Counted from the stretch's first letter, positions 25,601-37,244 are shown. The stretch is DNA of 64,000 nucleotides from Eutreptiella sp. 'Long Island Sound 2002' (GCA_964036045.1 OZ038390.1:39000025-39064024), one strand, 5' to 3'. Numbers and translations: made by a program. Notes: generated by a model from the sequence alone, not told the origin.

Positions 25601-28600
25601 CTAATTCCCCGTCAGCAGCGCCGGCACCTCCACACCGCACACGCCGTATCTGCCACAGGCAATCTCATCCGCACCGTTTCTCTTCTGATGGAGGCCGAGG
25701 GAGGGCCCAACGTCCTGACGGTGTACACGTACAACGAGACCTACAGCTCCACCGGCGTGGACATCACCGGCAGCGGCGGCAATGTCACGCAGCTGTCCAG
25801 TGGCACGTGGTACGCCGCCCCCGTCCGCGCCCCTGCGTCGCCTGCGCACGCCGTGTGTGTGTGTGTGTGCACCCGGTGCATGCGCCGCATCGGTCGGGCA
25901 CACGTAGTCGGATGCATCGGGGAATGGGGGTTTGGGCCCGCAGTCTCCGAATCCGAGGTACGTACCCGCAACGGAATGCGGGCACAGCGCCCTCAACACC
26001 AAATCGAATGGTCCAGAGGTAGTGACCCACAATTTCGACCCGCCCTTTCCCCCCACGTCTTTCACCAAAGCCGGTGTGAGAAAAGGAAACATTTTTGCGC
26101 GTCGCAACGCGCGCCTGCGTCGCCGAAATCAGTTCCGGCCACTGGGCCAGCCAAGGGGCATGTTTGGGTGTATCACACTGGGCTCTGCGTATGCCCCATC
26201 TGCACCCCGTTGATGTACTCGGCACGCTCTCTCAGGCTCGTTGATACGGGGGGGGGGGGGTTTCGCCGTTAAGAAAGGTGGTGAAATCTTCCCCTGGCGA
26301 AAGTTTGGTGGAACAGTTCCATACTTCGCCACAGCTGCAGGGATTCTGTGTTCTGAGAAGAGCCAAGCGCGCCTACGAACGCGCCTGAGCCAACCTTTTC
26401 TTCCGCAGAACACAATTCTGTGACAACGTTGGAATTTGAGTCTTTATCTGGTGCATGTCTTGTGTCTCTTATTGCAGTCGTTCGGGCGTATGACACTTCG
26501 AGCTTTGGGGATTTCAAGGATGGCGAAATTATCCGCGGCGAAGTTGTCCCCGGGCGAAAATCCCCCCCGTAATGAAACGTACGCTGCAAATTACTTCAAA
26601 TTTTGTAGCTTGCACGGAAAATGGCTCAAGGCAGGGGCCAAACCCCCTGTACACCCCCGTAAATAAGCGGCTTGTACCCTCCCTCGCCTGTGCCCTGCCC
26701 GTACTCAGCCCGCGCCCTGCCCCCGTTGTGCATTTCGCGGTCCCCTGGCCGTTCAGGTACATCGAGGCCCCGCACACCTCCGCGTTTACCGCCGTGGGCG
26801 TCTACGCCAGCCCCAGCCCCGCCGGCACCTCCGACGACGACAGCGACAGCGCGTGGTACGGGCTGCTCGCGCTGCTGGTGATCCCGCTGTGCTGCCTCCC
26901 CGCGGGCCTCTTCTTGTGGAAGCGGCAGAAGGAGAAGAAGGCGGACGAGCTCCGGTCCACGACGCTCTCCGTGGACCCTCCGGAGATCGAGCCGTCCGGC
27001 TCCGCACGGTCGGGCCCGCGGCCCAGTGTCGAGCCGGACAACGAGACCCCCTCGTCGCGGTCCCGCGGTGCGTCGCACGAATCGCCGCCGAGCAGCCCCG
27101 CGACCAGCGATGAGGCGCAGCCCCGGGACGGCCTCGACGAGTACTCGTACCCGATCCCGCCCCATCGCCCATCCGACGCCCATTCCAGTGCGCCCCCCCC
27201 CTCGCCCGGAGGCACCCCCACGCCCACAACCCCCTACGGGACCCCCATCCGGGGGACGCCGTACGAGGCCTATGACGGGACCCGGACGTACCCCCCCACG
27301 CCTCCCGCTTGGGACACGGCGGACGACCGTGCGGCCGCGCCCGCCGCGCAGAGTAGCTACGCGTTCCCCGCGACCCAGGCCGCACGGGGCGGCTACCCTC
27401 TGCCCCCCGATGACCCGGCGGCGCGGTACCCTCGACATGAAGGCCCTACGCATCGCACTCGCACGCCCTCAGGTGTGTGTTGTGCATCGGCGTACAGAAG
27501 GTCTCTCTTTTGGGGATCGAAGGACAGCCTGAGGTTGTGATGGGCAGGATGGCGGTCAATTAATGGCGGCCGGCGCGTAATCGACGGCGGTCGATACTCC
27601 ATCTCCAATGACACTCTGTTGGTGTGCCCCCTGTGAGGGTTTAATGACATCATCTCCATGTGATAAATCGCCAAACCGATCCAATGAGTTTGAGCAGTTG
27701 CATTCCCAGACCAAATTTGAGATTTCCCATCACCAACACCTGGGGCCTAAGCTGCAATGTCACGCTGTTGCGCCTCCGTTGGCCGCATCCAACAGTTGCT
27801 CATGCATGGCCCCCCCAAAAAACGCTTTTTTTGCCTTGTCACGGCACGCACATGACGCATTCACCCAATCACACTCATCTTGACGGATATTTTTGGATCG
27901 TTGTGAGATGCATCAGATGCATCAGATGCATCAGATGGAGCGAGTTTCACTACAGCCCTTGAACAAGTGAACAACACTGATTTTTGATCGTATCACCGAT
28001 CTGTGTGAATCACGGTCTATCAGAATAGGACTGCAGTGTAATAGATGAATGTGATTTCTCCCGCCAGTTCAATAACATTTGCCTGCAGAGTGTAATGAAG
28101 GGTTTCCGAGGCAGCAACCTAGTTACAGTGCCGTTGGCGGTGGGTGGTAGTAAATAGTAGGATTGAAACATTAGAGCATTCACAGAGACCAAAGGATACA
28201 GCGTGCAAGGGAACAGCAAACAGATTTTTCCATATGCCACATGCGGATTTGGAGAACCTGACAGATACAATTACACAAGCATCATATTCCATGTGGAACA
28301 GACGAGGGCCATTTGGGGCACCCACAACGTGTTGACCCGGTGCAACAGGCACACTCAGTTTTTCGCCACGTGGCCATCCGTTGTGGACTACAAACAAGAG
28401 TAACACCGTGTCCTTGGAACAGATAATGTTCTCATGGGGGCCAAGGGGCCGTCGGCGCATTGCGAAATGAGCTACGTGGCACAGGTACTGTCTACCGTGT
28501 GGGCCCTCCCGGTCCTCTACGATTGTATGACCGAAGACAACCAAGCAGCAACGGACACCTCCTGTCACAGCCATGGGGCTAACGTTCCACCTCTATGGGC

Positions 28601-29751
28601 GTTGCACACCTCTGGTGTCTTCCCAGCCATGCGGTTTGACTAACATATGGTGCCTAAAATATGCCAAAGTCCTTGGGCCAACACCCGCAAACATGTATCC
28701 AACATCATGGTAAGCCCAGTATTGAATGCACTGCTGTTCCTCCGTACGTGGATTGGCACGCTGTTGAGCCAAGTGTGTTTGTTGTCAAGATACTCCAAGT
28801 CCAACGTTTGTGCAACTCCGCCATTGCCTCGGAAAGTTGAACAACATGAGATGCTGACCTATGGTGTACTCACATCCTATTTTCAGTGCCGGAAGACGTG
28901 GTTCTGTTTCATTTGTGCCGTTGGTTGTAGCACCACGCTATGTGGTCCGTTTTTGCATACGCATTCCGGCACATGCGACACCCAGGCCCATGTGACACAC
29001 TATGCGCCGAGAAGCGGTTTTCCTGTCTTATCCACTATCACAGCGCTCACAGACCCGTCCACATCCGTTTTTCTGGGGCTTATGCTTCGAGGGGAGGGGG
29101 TGTCCAGGTTTGCTGTGGTTCGACACACATCAGGTCTGTCAGTTACATTGCACAGCAGGTCCAATTGTTTCTGCCGAGCGCTGGTGAACACTAGTACCAC
29201 ACAGCTGCAGGATTGCTGCTCTCTGATTGGTGTCCCACCCAGAAGTCATCTTCACGTTTCATTCTTTTGCAACAGAAAAGGTACCTAAGGTCTTTTAGGC
29301 CACTGATGAGCCAATTTTCTTCGTGCGCTTTGTGCTGATCGCCTCTTGTGCGCACGTGCAATAGCACAGGCTTCCTTCGGGGAGGTACGTGTTACGTAGC
29401 CATATCGATTCTCCCCTTCGATGGGGACCCCGAGAAGGCAGGGGTTATGTAGCCATATTGCTTTTCCCCAACTGTCATTAGATGAAGAGGATTTTGCATT
29501 TTCTTCTGCTTTTCGCTGCAGGTCCACTTTACGTGCCCCCACAGGCCACATACCCTGTGCATCCCACCTCCCCTTACGCCTCGGTTGCAGAGGAGACCCG
29601 CGTGTGCCCTCCGTCGCAGCCGGCCCCTCCTTCGAACTACCTCCCCAGAACCACGTCCGTCAGCTCCGGCCCGGGCTCAAGGCTCCCCGACACAGTCACG
29701 TACCTCGGCCACCCCCGACGCAGTAGCCCCAACATTTGGAACGACATGTGA
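13618..29751 (+). CDS. Type I membrane protein with tandem degenerate dienelactone-hydrolase ectodomains and YxxP-rich tail, ten exons
   Basis: The exons are 13618-13979, 15100-15396, 17858-18083, 18848-19085, 21867-22154, 23258-23554, 24679-24984, 25659-25809, 26757-27472 and 29522-29751. All phases match and the total of 3111 nt gives 1036 codons plus TGA. Residues 1-~19 are a signal peptide. Dienelactone-hydrolase-like alpha/beta-hydrolase domain 1 covers ~20-260 and domain 2 covers ~283-525. They share the blocks VVI.HD..GLT.YE, LGYV.F.ADIYG, a GY.FGGTGAV elbow, G(V/L)VGV.S, LLLESG and YEISRYG. The family catalytic triad is Cys/Ser-Asp-His. Domain 1 has Gly134 at the nucleophile position and Gln227 where His is expected. 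Domain 2 has Ser397, but Gly460/Thr461 replace the acid region and Asn491 replaces His. Several Asn-X-Thr/Ser sites (24, 91, 102, 124, 152, 179, 235) fit a glycosylated ectodomain. Residues ~526-750 match no domain I know. A transmembrane helix lies at ~755-776, followed by KRQKEKK. The ~260-residue tail is rich in Pro, Ser and Tyr. An ATG also occurs at 13588, but 13618 places the hydrophobic segment at the N-terminus. Intron 3 uses a GC donor. The domain family is confident; function as a receptor or adhesion molecule is inference. Confidence 0.85.
14757..14945 (+). repeat. Dispersed repeat, copy 1 (intron 1 of the receptor-like gene)
   Basis: About 190 bp is clearly similar to 29205-29400 in the same orientation. 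The best stretch runs from AAGGTACCTA through the phrase TGCAATAGCACAGGCTTCC. The family is unidentified; there are no terminal repeats and no coding capacity. Confidence 0.65.
16245..16515 (+). repeat. Degenerate CACGA/CACCA pentanucleotide array
   Basis: Five-base units (ACGAC, GGCAC, CACCA) run for about 270 bp within intron 2 of the receptor-like gene. They end in a pure CACCA stretch near 16490-16512. Confidence 0.75.
16898..17281 (+). repeat. (TGTGG)n pentanucleotide satellite, ~380 bp
   Basis: A nearly perfect TGTGG array contains only a few TCTGG variants (for example at 17041 and 17235). It lies in intron 2 and is strongly strand-asymmetric, with G/T on the sense strand. Open frames over it on both strands are artefacts of a five-base unit without stops. 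Confidence 0.95.
19339..19927 (+). pseudogene. Broken ORF remnant in intron 4
   Basis: One reading frame is open from 19339 to 19927 except for a single TAG at 19669-19671. The first half (110 codons) is Cys-containing and unrecognised. The second half begins with a basic stretch and continues VWLMGLRKSELNRAEGVIQG, then GRVLVQLD. This resembles the small 'L(N)...G.V.G...GRV.V.L' beta-barrel-like module often attached to protist proteins. It sits entirely inside an intron of the receptor-like gene, so I read it as an inserted and decayed gene or element ORF. Confidence 0.5.
20049..20202 (-). pseudogene. Antisense DnaJ (J-domain) remnant in intron 4
   Basis: The minus strand reads a J-domain: RYHMLGVRYPGATTELIKQA, then YKQLGVKVHRDKNT, a TAG stop, and EKAKALFKQIGKRYY. 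Helices I-III and spacing match the Hsp40 J-domain, which stimulates Hsp70 ATPase through its HPD tripeptide. Here HPD has become HRD, and the frame is broken by TAG between helices II and III. Frames upstream and downstream are not clearly coding. It lies opposite to the host gene and about 120 bp from the broken plus-strand ORF. Confidence 0.65.
21183..21400 (+). repeat. ~210-bp intronic repeat, copy 1
   Basis: Begins near GAAACACAGCAAGG and shares with two further copies the phrases GGGAGTGGGCAGCAAAA, ACCAGCACAA and CGGGCTCTG. It is located in intron 4. Confidence 0.6.
21424..21640 (+). repeat. ~210-bp intronic repeat, copy 2
   Basis: Adjacent direct copy of 21183-21400 with GAAACGCAGCGAGG, GGGAGTGGGCAGCAAAA and CAACTACTGGGCTCTG. 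The two copies form a short tandem pair. Confidence 0.6.
22155..23257 (+). other. Intron 5 of the receptor-like gene
   Basis: No gene or element is recognised. It contains a C17 run (22711-22727) and a short palindromic GGCGCCGAAGGCGCC near 22471. Confidence 0.6.
25367..25580 (+). repeat. ~210-bp intronic repeat, copy 3
   Basis: This copy lies in intron 7. It matches the pair in intron 4 (GAAACGCGGCGAGG, GGGTGGGCAGCCAAAA, AACCAGCACAACCCCCAGT, CAACTACTGGGCCCTG), so the same repeat has spread within one gene. Confidence 0.6.
27905..27942 (+). repeat. (GATGCATCA)n short tandem repeat in intron 9
   Basis: About four copies of GATGCATCA lie in the last intron of the receptor-like gene. The unit is itself nearly palindromic. 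Confidence 0.7.
29205..29400 (+). repeat. Dispersed repeat, copy 2 (intron 9)
   Basis: Same-orientation homologue of 14757-14945. It is followed at 29412-29470 by a CTCCCC.TC.ATGGGGACCCC unit that also occurs, tandemly, at 41330-41475 and once at 45118-45180. Confidence 0.65.
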
Positions 29752-32700
29752 ACAGTATTGCGGAGATTGCCATGCCTTCTTGCCCTCATCAGCGGGTGCG
29801 CAGCAAGAAAGAGCAGCGAAGTGTGAAAGTAACGGGTGCATGTCGCATGATCGAGGGCCTGGCCCACACTGAATGCCATTGCAGATGAAGTACAAAGGGA
29901 GCATTACAAGTGGCATTATTTTGCCGGCTGCCCATCTTTGGTGTCCAGTGCGTCTGCCCTCGAAGCATCGTTGGGACTACAGTCCTGTTTGTACACGTGT
30001 TGTGGCGTCGCGTGTAAACAAGGGCTGCATCTCCACAGCACCGGAAGTAGTTTGCGTATTTTTTGCGTTCGCCGTTTTCTGCGCAAAGGGGGGGGGGGGC
30101 GGGGGGGCTGAGACCTGGTGTTGTCTTCCACGGCTGGGGGGCCTGCCTCTGGGCACTTTGATGCAGAACAAGGCCCTCCCTGCCCATCGCCTTTCCCCCG
30201 CACCTCCCGCATTGTGCACACCTCCCACTAAACCCGCACCTCGTTGCCCACACTCTGTCTGCATTGTAGGCACGTCCCACACGGTCCATTGTTAATGGAA
30301 ACCATTTCCTCAGCTGTGCTGAGAAGGAGGTATGGGTCTGTGGTGGATGGGGTTCGATTCAGGCTTTGTTTATATGTAATTAATACATAAGGGCGGGGGG
30401 TGTCTGGGGGGGTCCCACAAAGGGCCGCTTCTTCAAATTTGATTTTCCCAAATTTCTTTTCGCTCTGTGGGTCTCAGACCCCCCCCCCTCCCCCGCCTCT
30501 GATAAACAAAGCCGGGCTCGGTTGGGTCGTAGCCCCCTCCGGTAGTGACGGTTCCACGCAGTCACAGCGCCCGTCCCTGCGGGACTGACTGGCACCGACT
30601 GACCAGCGTGTCCGACCTCATACCCTAAACGGACGGTCACTCTCTGCAATGTCGGATGGATCTGCCCCGCGGTGGCGTCGGCACGGTAATGGCAGTGGAG
30701 CCAGTAATCGGCCCCGGTTGGAAGATCTGAAGCCACCAGTGGTGCATGCCTCACCCGCCTGCCCTAGGGCCATCAGTCTGCTCTATATTGTGCAACATAG
30801 TGTCGCAGCTGTTGGTGGCTGGGGGATCGCATTCCTGAGCTGACCCACCGCAGTGTCAGCGCTTGTGGGGACTGGGCCAGGGAGGGCCGGGGGGGGGGGG
30901 GGGGGGGGCACACTTTTCCGAAAGTGGAACTCATTTGTAGGTGCTTCAGGATATCCGATGGGGCAACAGAGGATTGACTTCCAGTTTGTGACGGAGGTGT
31001 GGGAGGCTGATGATTTGTAGTGCGTTGGGTGGGGGGGGGGGGGGGTAGCTTGGCACTATCTTTGGGTGCTGCGGTGCGTGGGTGTGTGGGTGAGTTTGCG
31101 TATACTTTTTGCGCATGCCCCCTATTCTCTTCGGACCCCCGCCTCCCGCTCAATGCCGCATCTTGACCGTTGCTCAACGAGTGGCTGCCTCATAAAAGGC
31201 GGCCCGACCCTCCCTCCCATTTAACATGACTCCTTACCGTATTTACTCCTTCCCGATGTCATATCACTCTTAGTGGGGGTTTTGTGAGCAGCAGCAGCAG
31301 CTGAACGCAGCCCTGTCATCTGAAAGCTGAGCCCTTTCTGATTTATGAGCGCATTGTGGAACAGGTAGCACCCGCCCCCGACGGGGCTGCAACGAAGTCG
31401 TCCACGCCGGGCAGCACCTGTACTGCGCCACGCTGTTGCCCCGGCATGGAGACCCTTTCCGTTGCCTGTGGGGCCCAAGGTTTTGGCACCCCAGTATTTT
31501 GCCTTGTACATGTGTCACGCAAGAACGCACTTCTCCACGTCGCTGCCGATGTCTTTGGACCCTCATCTCTCTCGATTTCGGGTGTGGGGGCATTGATTCA
31601 CTCTCCTCAGGTTTTCTCGCGGTGCGCTTGCACTCCCGCACAACAAAGTGCTTAGCTTGGTATGAATGGCTTTCCAGTTGGATTGGTTGGTAGGCATGTT
31701 GCTTGCTTTGCATGTACATCCACCAAGTCCCTCGTGGTCTTCCTAGAGTGTAAATTTGTGTCTGTTTCAGGTGATTGTCACATCCGTCGTTGCTTTTTGG
31801 AACATGTTCATGTTTATCATTGCACCTCTGGTGCGGAAACCACCCAACGCTGTCTCTAGTGGTGCCGTTGTGCTGCAATTTTGCCTCTTTCCTGTTCATG
31901 AAGAAGAGATTCCAGAACGTGAAATCGGCATCATCCGTTCCTGTCAAGCTGTTTACATACGCAGAAGCATCGGCCTGAAGGTCAGCGAATCCCTGGTTTG
32001 TGGTTGAATTCAGCAACGTGCATCACAGTGCGGCACTTGCGCCATTAATGGCATGCTTTTTGGCAACGGCTGCGTCATCGTTCACGCAACAGCGAATGAT
32101 GCACAGAGAACATCTCAGCTGAGTTTGCCACCGTCACAGTAAAGTTCTGCATGCATTTGTTTCATAATACCCTTGTCCCATGAGTTTTTTGATTGACCCG
32201 GGTGATCAAGCCCCTCATTTGATTCCAGAAGTGCTAACCCACATCAGCACTGGGGATGCATCGGTGAAGAATTTATTGTGGCAGAGAAACCAGCCAGCCA
32301 CCGCACGATCGTTGTGCTTCGATTGCGATGCAATGACCTCATTTTTTGGGGGTGGGAGTAAGACAATGCCGCAAAGAGCCGGGCGGCATTTGATTGCCCT
32401 GCGATCCCGCGTCATTTTCCACACGACATGTTTGTCACTGGTCCAAACTCGCTGTCTCTGCCGACGGCCTGGGCCCCGCTGCAAAGAGACAGTGTCCTCA
32501 CTAGTGAGGGGGAATCGAGACAGTGTGCCATCCAGCCATGCCACACCCTTGGGTGGATTTAAACACAAATCTCTGGGGGGGGGGGGGGGGCACAGAGACC
32601 CACATTTTCGTGCATATGCACACGGCATGGCACAAGCACCTTGATTACCCCTGCTCTGCCATGTGCACGTTTAGACGTGATTTGGATACCCCGGTTCTTT

Positions 32701-33111
32701 GGCTGACGGTGGCTTCACCCAGTTTTGCACTGACACCAGCTCTGGTTCAAGAGGGCTGTGGCCGAAGGGTCAAGAAAATAAGTTGTTCTTCATCCCAATG
32801 TCCCATCCCAATGTAAGTTTATCATGTGGGGGAGCTTGGACAACAACAGTTGCTGTGTTTTTGGGGGGGAAGCAGGTAGAGTCAGCTGAGGAATAGCCAA
32901 CCCCAGCACCATTAGTAAGGTTTAATTTTATGTTATAGCCCAGCAGTAGCTCGAGCGCATCCCGGTGTTTCTGTTTACCCATCACTTTTGAACCACTCAT
33001 GGGGCGGAGGGCTTTCAATTAAATTTAGCATGTTGAGCATACCTTCTGCAGGTCAAATCAGTTTCTCTACTGCATTTTCAGTCCCTCTGAAGGTCACAGG
33101 TGGTCTATTTG

Positions 33112-33208
33112 TTGTTGTTGTTGTTGTTGTTGCTGTTGTTGTTGTTGTTGTTATTGTTGTTATTGTTGTTGTTGTTATTGTTGTTATTGTTGTTGTTGTT
33201 ATTGTTTG
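33112..33208 (+). repeat. (TTG)n microsatellite with TTA interruptions
   Basis: About 95 bp of TTG/TTA triplets. The Val-only and Asn-only translations over it are artefacts. Confidence 0.95.
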
Positions 33209-36200
33209 GGCAATTCAGGATCCTTGGAATTAGGATCTTGCCCTTTTGTTGCAACAGCATGTGATTGTTGGAAATCAGGGGATTCTTGGGGCTTCCTCCT
33301 CTTATTGAGAATGCAGCAGTTGAGCACTGGTTTTTCCCCCTGGTGATGGATGAGATTTGTTTATTGTTTTGCTTTGATGAAACCATGTGCTACCTGACGT
33401 CTATGCTCCGTCTTCATTCATGTTCTTTTTTGAGGAAGCGGATGCATTGAGATACTTCAGGCAGGGGCTAAGCCGCCCAAGACTGAATAAAGGAGTTGTC
33501 ATGGAGCACCAGATGTTAGCTTTTAGTTTTATCATGCTCTGCAGTCGATCTGCATTTCAACTTGCAATTGCCTCATCAACATTTATTTGGAGTATTGGTT
33601 CCACGACGTTTGAGCCACGGATCTTGCAAATTCTGGCTAGGATTTGTTTGCTTTGCTGTCCCCTATTGTCCAAAATACCTCTTGTCCAAGATAAGACGGA
33701 GGGCGAAGGTCCTGTATTGATTTGGGGCCTAATTTCATACAATCCCAATTTCTTGGAAACTTGCTCAATTTGTTTCCATTTTTACATTTTTTCAGAGTTT
33801 CATTGGTTGCAGTGGTTGTCTGCATGTGATCTAACCACTTTTTTGTTGTTTTGTTGTTTATAGCCACGGCGCCCTTCTTGTGTGCAGCATTTGACTAAAA
33901 TGTTGAAAAGTTTTTATTTGTGCCTGGGTGAGGTGTCCTTCACGTGTACGAGTGGAGATCACGTATCTGCTACCTTCAAGGGCACAGCAGAGCGTGCTGA
34001 AGGTTTTTTGGTCATTGAACGGATGAAAGGGAACCCCCTCCCTTCAGGTGGTGGAGCATCCCTGTGCACTTCTGAAGTCCATCGAGTTCCCCATTCATAG
34101 TATCCAGTTGTTTTGACTGAAATTTAACCAGTACAAGGCTGCTTACTCCGAATGGCTACAGTTCTAATGGGTACAAATCTAATGGCTACAATTGTGCATT
34201 TCTCCATCATTGAAATGTTGTGCGCCCATCTTGCACGCTTGCGTGAAGGCACACTGTGCATGCTGTGGCTCAGAGCTGCAAGTGTATTGGTATGTGATGC
34301 AGGGGGTGTATCTACGAGCGTGTGTGGGATGGAGTAGGGGAGGTATATTCGGGCTGTCTGAAGGGGTGCGATGCATCGCACAAGTTCCTCAATTTCCCGG
34401 ATACACCCTGCAAAAACCACGATCACAGAACAAGCATTGCAGCAGAGCAGTCTGGCAAAAATATGCAGCAGGGCAAAAATGCCTCGCTCCTCAATCTTCT
34501 CTGCACGGTCCTGAAAATTGGTGTCACATGTTTCTGACTGCTTTTGCCACACAATTTCTACAGACTGACAACTGGCGGAGCTGCATGCCGGCTTACACAG
34601 GCCTACAGCTGTCGCCCTTCGTTGCACATGCACCCAAGCTGGTCCCATTTTCATCATTCCAACTATTTGACAAAAAAGCACCGCGTCAGATCCGCTACTC
34701 CAGTACCATACACTGAGCAGGCTACGCCAGCTCATCTTGGTCTGGACAAAAAAAAATAGTTGACAAAAAGTCACTGTTGCAAACAAGTGCCGTTTGACAA
34801 GGCAGACTGAATTGTGTGCACAAGATAGAACAATGTGATCATCAGCAACAAGCAGCAGGCAGCACAAAAGAAGCTGCAGTCAACAAGCAACAAGTAACAA
34901 GCAACGTCAGATCACACCTGCACCGCATAACCAACCAGTTAGCGACAAAAAGGTGCTGGGTTTCGGTCTACAATGGAGGGGTTGGGTTGGGTTGGGTCAA
35001 GGCCTCACCTGGTCGCCAACCCACACTCCGCACTGCCTTCCCTGCGGGACCCAACTAGACAGCCGTACCCGGGTGTCCGGTCACAAGGCCTACCGGACTG
35101 TTGACCGCCCCCAGACCCTGCGGTGGCACTGGCGGGTGGGAGATGGTGCCGTGCCTGTGTGTATGTGCCCTTGTGTCTCTTGGGGGGAGGGGGGGGGGCA
35201 CACCTGCTTGCTCCAGTGTTGTTCGGCGTCGGCGCATGTGGCGCGAGGAAGTGACGTGTGCTTGGTGCTCCAGGCCCCAGCAGGGAGGCTTGAGAGCCTG
35301 ACACTGAGCCCGCCGGGGGAGATGTGGGCCTGGGCTCGCAACCTCCACATCACAAGGACAAGCTACCCAACCGCTCCATGATTGCCTGTTGGCACGGGAA
35401 GGCACGATTGGGGTTAGACCCGCACTCATTGAATGCCTTCGGTACAGGTGGTGCTGCCACGTGGGCTGGGTCTAGCTCCCCACGGCCGAGGGCGTACCCG
35501 GGGCAGGTGGAGAGGCCCAAGGCACCGGGAGAGTGCTTCCCTCCCCTGGGTGCCACCGGTGCTAGCCCCACAGGCTGCGGCGTTGCAGCCCGCGAAGACG
35601 AGGGGGCCCAAAGGGCACCACACTGGAATGGCCTCTCCGTTGGGAGGGGCGGCAGGGGTCGGCTAGTGGCCGACCGGCCTCCACGGGTCACCCACAACTG
35701 CACTAGAGTGCATGGGGTTGTGTTGGAGAATGTGTTGAGGCTGGAGGGGCGCGCACACCCGGAGGTTCCTTGGCATGTCGCTCGAGGGATACTCATAGCG
35801 GTCTAGCTGTGAGCCCTTCACAACCACCTCAGGCCAGAGGGCACCGACTCCTTTTCCCCCTCCCAGGGCGGGGGGTGGGGGGTGGGCAGGGGAGGGGGGG
35901 CGGCCTCGTCCTATGGGAGGGGGAGTTTACCCGTTCACTCATGTGCTCCTCATCCCCACTTGTTTGGTAAAGGAAGACCACCTACTCGGTTACCCCCCCC
36001 CCCCCCGTGTCCAAGAACCACCTTGCGCAAGAACCGCCCCCTGGTTCCGCGGTCGAATTTTCCACATCACCTTTTTTTGCCAGGGTAATGGGTTTTTCAT
36101 GGTTGTGGTGGATGTGGGGCAGCTATTCAGGTGTGCAGGACAACATTTCATGTGTGTTGCTACGGGTCCCCCCATTAGGGGGGACCCTATCAGTCAGTCA

Positions 36201-37244
36201 CAGTCGCACATGCCCCTTAAACCCCTCCCCCCTGCTCTCGACCCCTTCCCCAAAGCAACCAGCCCCGGACAAGGAAACAAACAAAAGTCAGTTAAACACA
36301 GTTGAACATTAGATCCTTCCATGCACGTTGCAAGGCACACTACAGCCCAGTCAGCTGAGATTCAGTTCTTTGGTGTTCATTTGTCAATGTGGTTAAGTGT
36401 GGGAAAGGAGAGGGTGCGCATGCCGGAAAATTTTTTTTCCGCGGTCGAATTTTGGTGCGCAAGAACCAACCCCTGGTTCCGCGGTCCAACATTGGACACG
36501 GGGGGGGGGGGGTACCATGCAGTTCCCAGATCCCAAAGTTCTCAACCTCCAGCGCCCTCCCCCCTTCCGTGAGGGGAGGGACCTTGCTCACCATTTTCCA
36601 GCATGCAGTGAGGGTGCAAAGGGTGTGCCGCGGGCCGAGGAGGTGGGGGGGGGGGGTTGCGTTGGGTTAGTCGCCCATTTGGTGCCAGTTCCCGTTGGGG
36701 TGGGGGGGGGGGAGCAAAAGGTCTGCTCCCCTATTTCCTGGTCCCCAACAGGGAACCAGCCCACGGCCTGCACCCTCGCTTTGTGGTGGCTGAAATTTGG
36801 GCCAACAGAGACGGGGGGGGGGGGTACATCCACGGCTATTGCGGCTGTTGGTTGTTCTTCAACGATATGAAAACAGGACAGTTCCTTGACTGTGACACGA
36901 CCAACAGACTTGCCGTCCCGACCACGTGGAAAAAGGAGCTGATTGGCACTGTTTGCCTCTTGGATGTCACCCCTTGGTGGTATTTGCCACACCTTGAACA
37001 AGCCCTCGGCATCACATGCGTCCATTTGGCCAGGCCTGTGTTCTTTTCTAGGCACGCAACAGTGCGAGACATATATCATAGCAACAAGCAATGTTGTACC
37101 CTTTGGTCGTGCACAAGTGCACGATGCATTGAAAAATATGTTATGCAGTTTGGCCACCCTTTTCACCGGTAAAGACGTGTGTCCGGTTGCAGCGCACATT
37201 GTGGGTACGGGTGCGTGTAACTATACATGCTCCCTTGCGTGTAA

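Noticed and set aside
28119-28574. 151-codon minus-strand ORF in intron 9 of the receptor-like gene
   Set aside because: Both strands are open and no family motif is visible. It may be element-derived but is not supportable.
34124-34867. 247-codon minus-strand ORF
   Set aside because: It has no recognisable domain, Cys-rich random composition, a competing 174-codon ORF on the plus strand and no splice context.
35324-35806. 160-codon plus-strand GC-rich ORF (HSLNAFGTGGAATWAGSSSP)
   Set aside because: The minus strand is open for nearly the same length. There is no known motif, so coding cannot be distinguished from base-composition effect.
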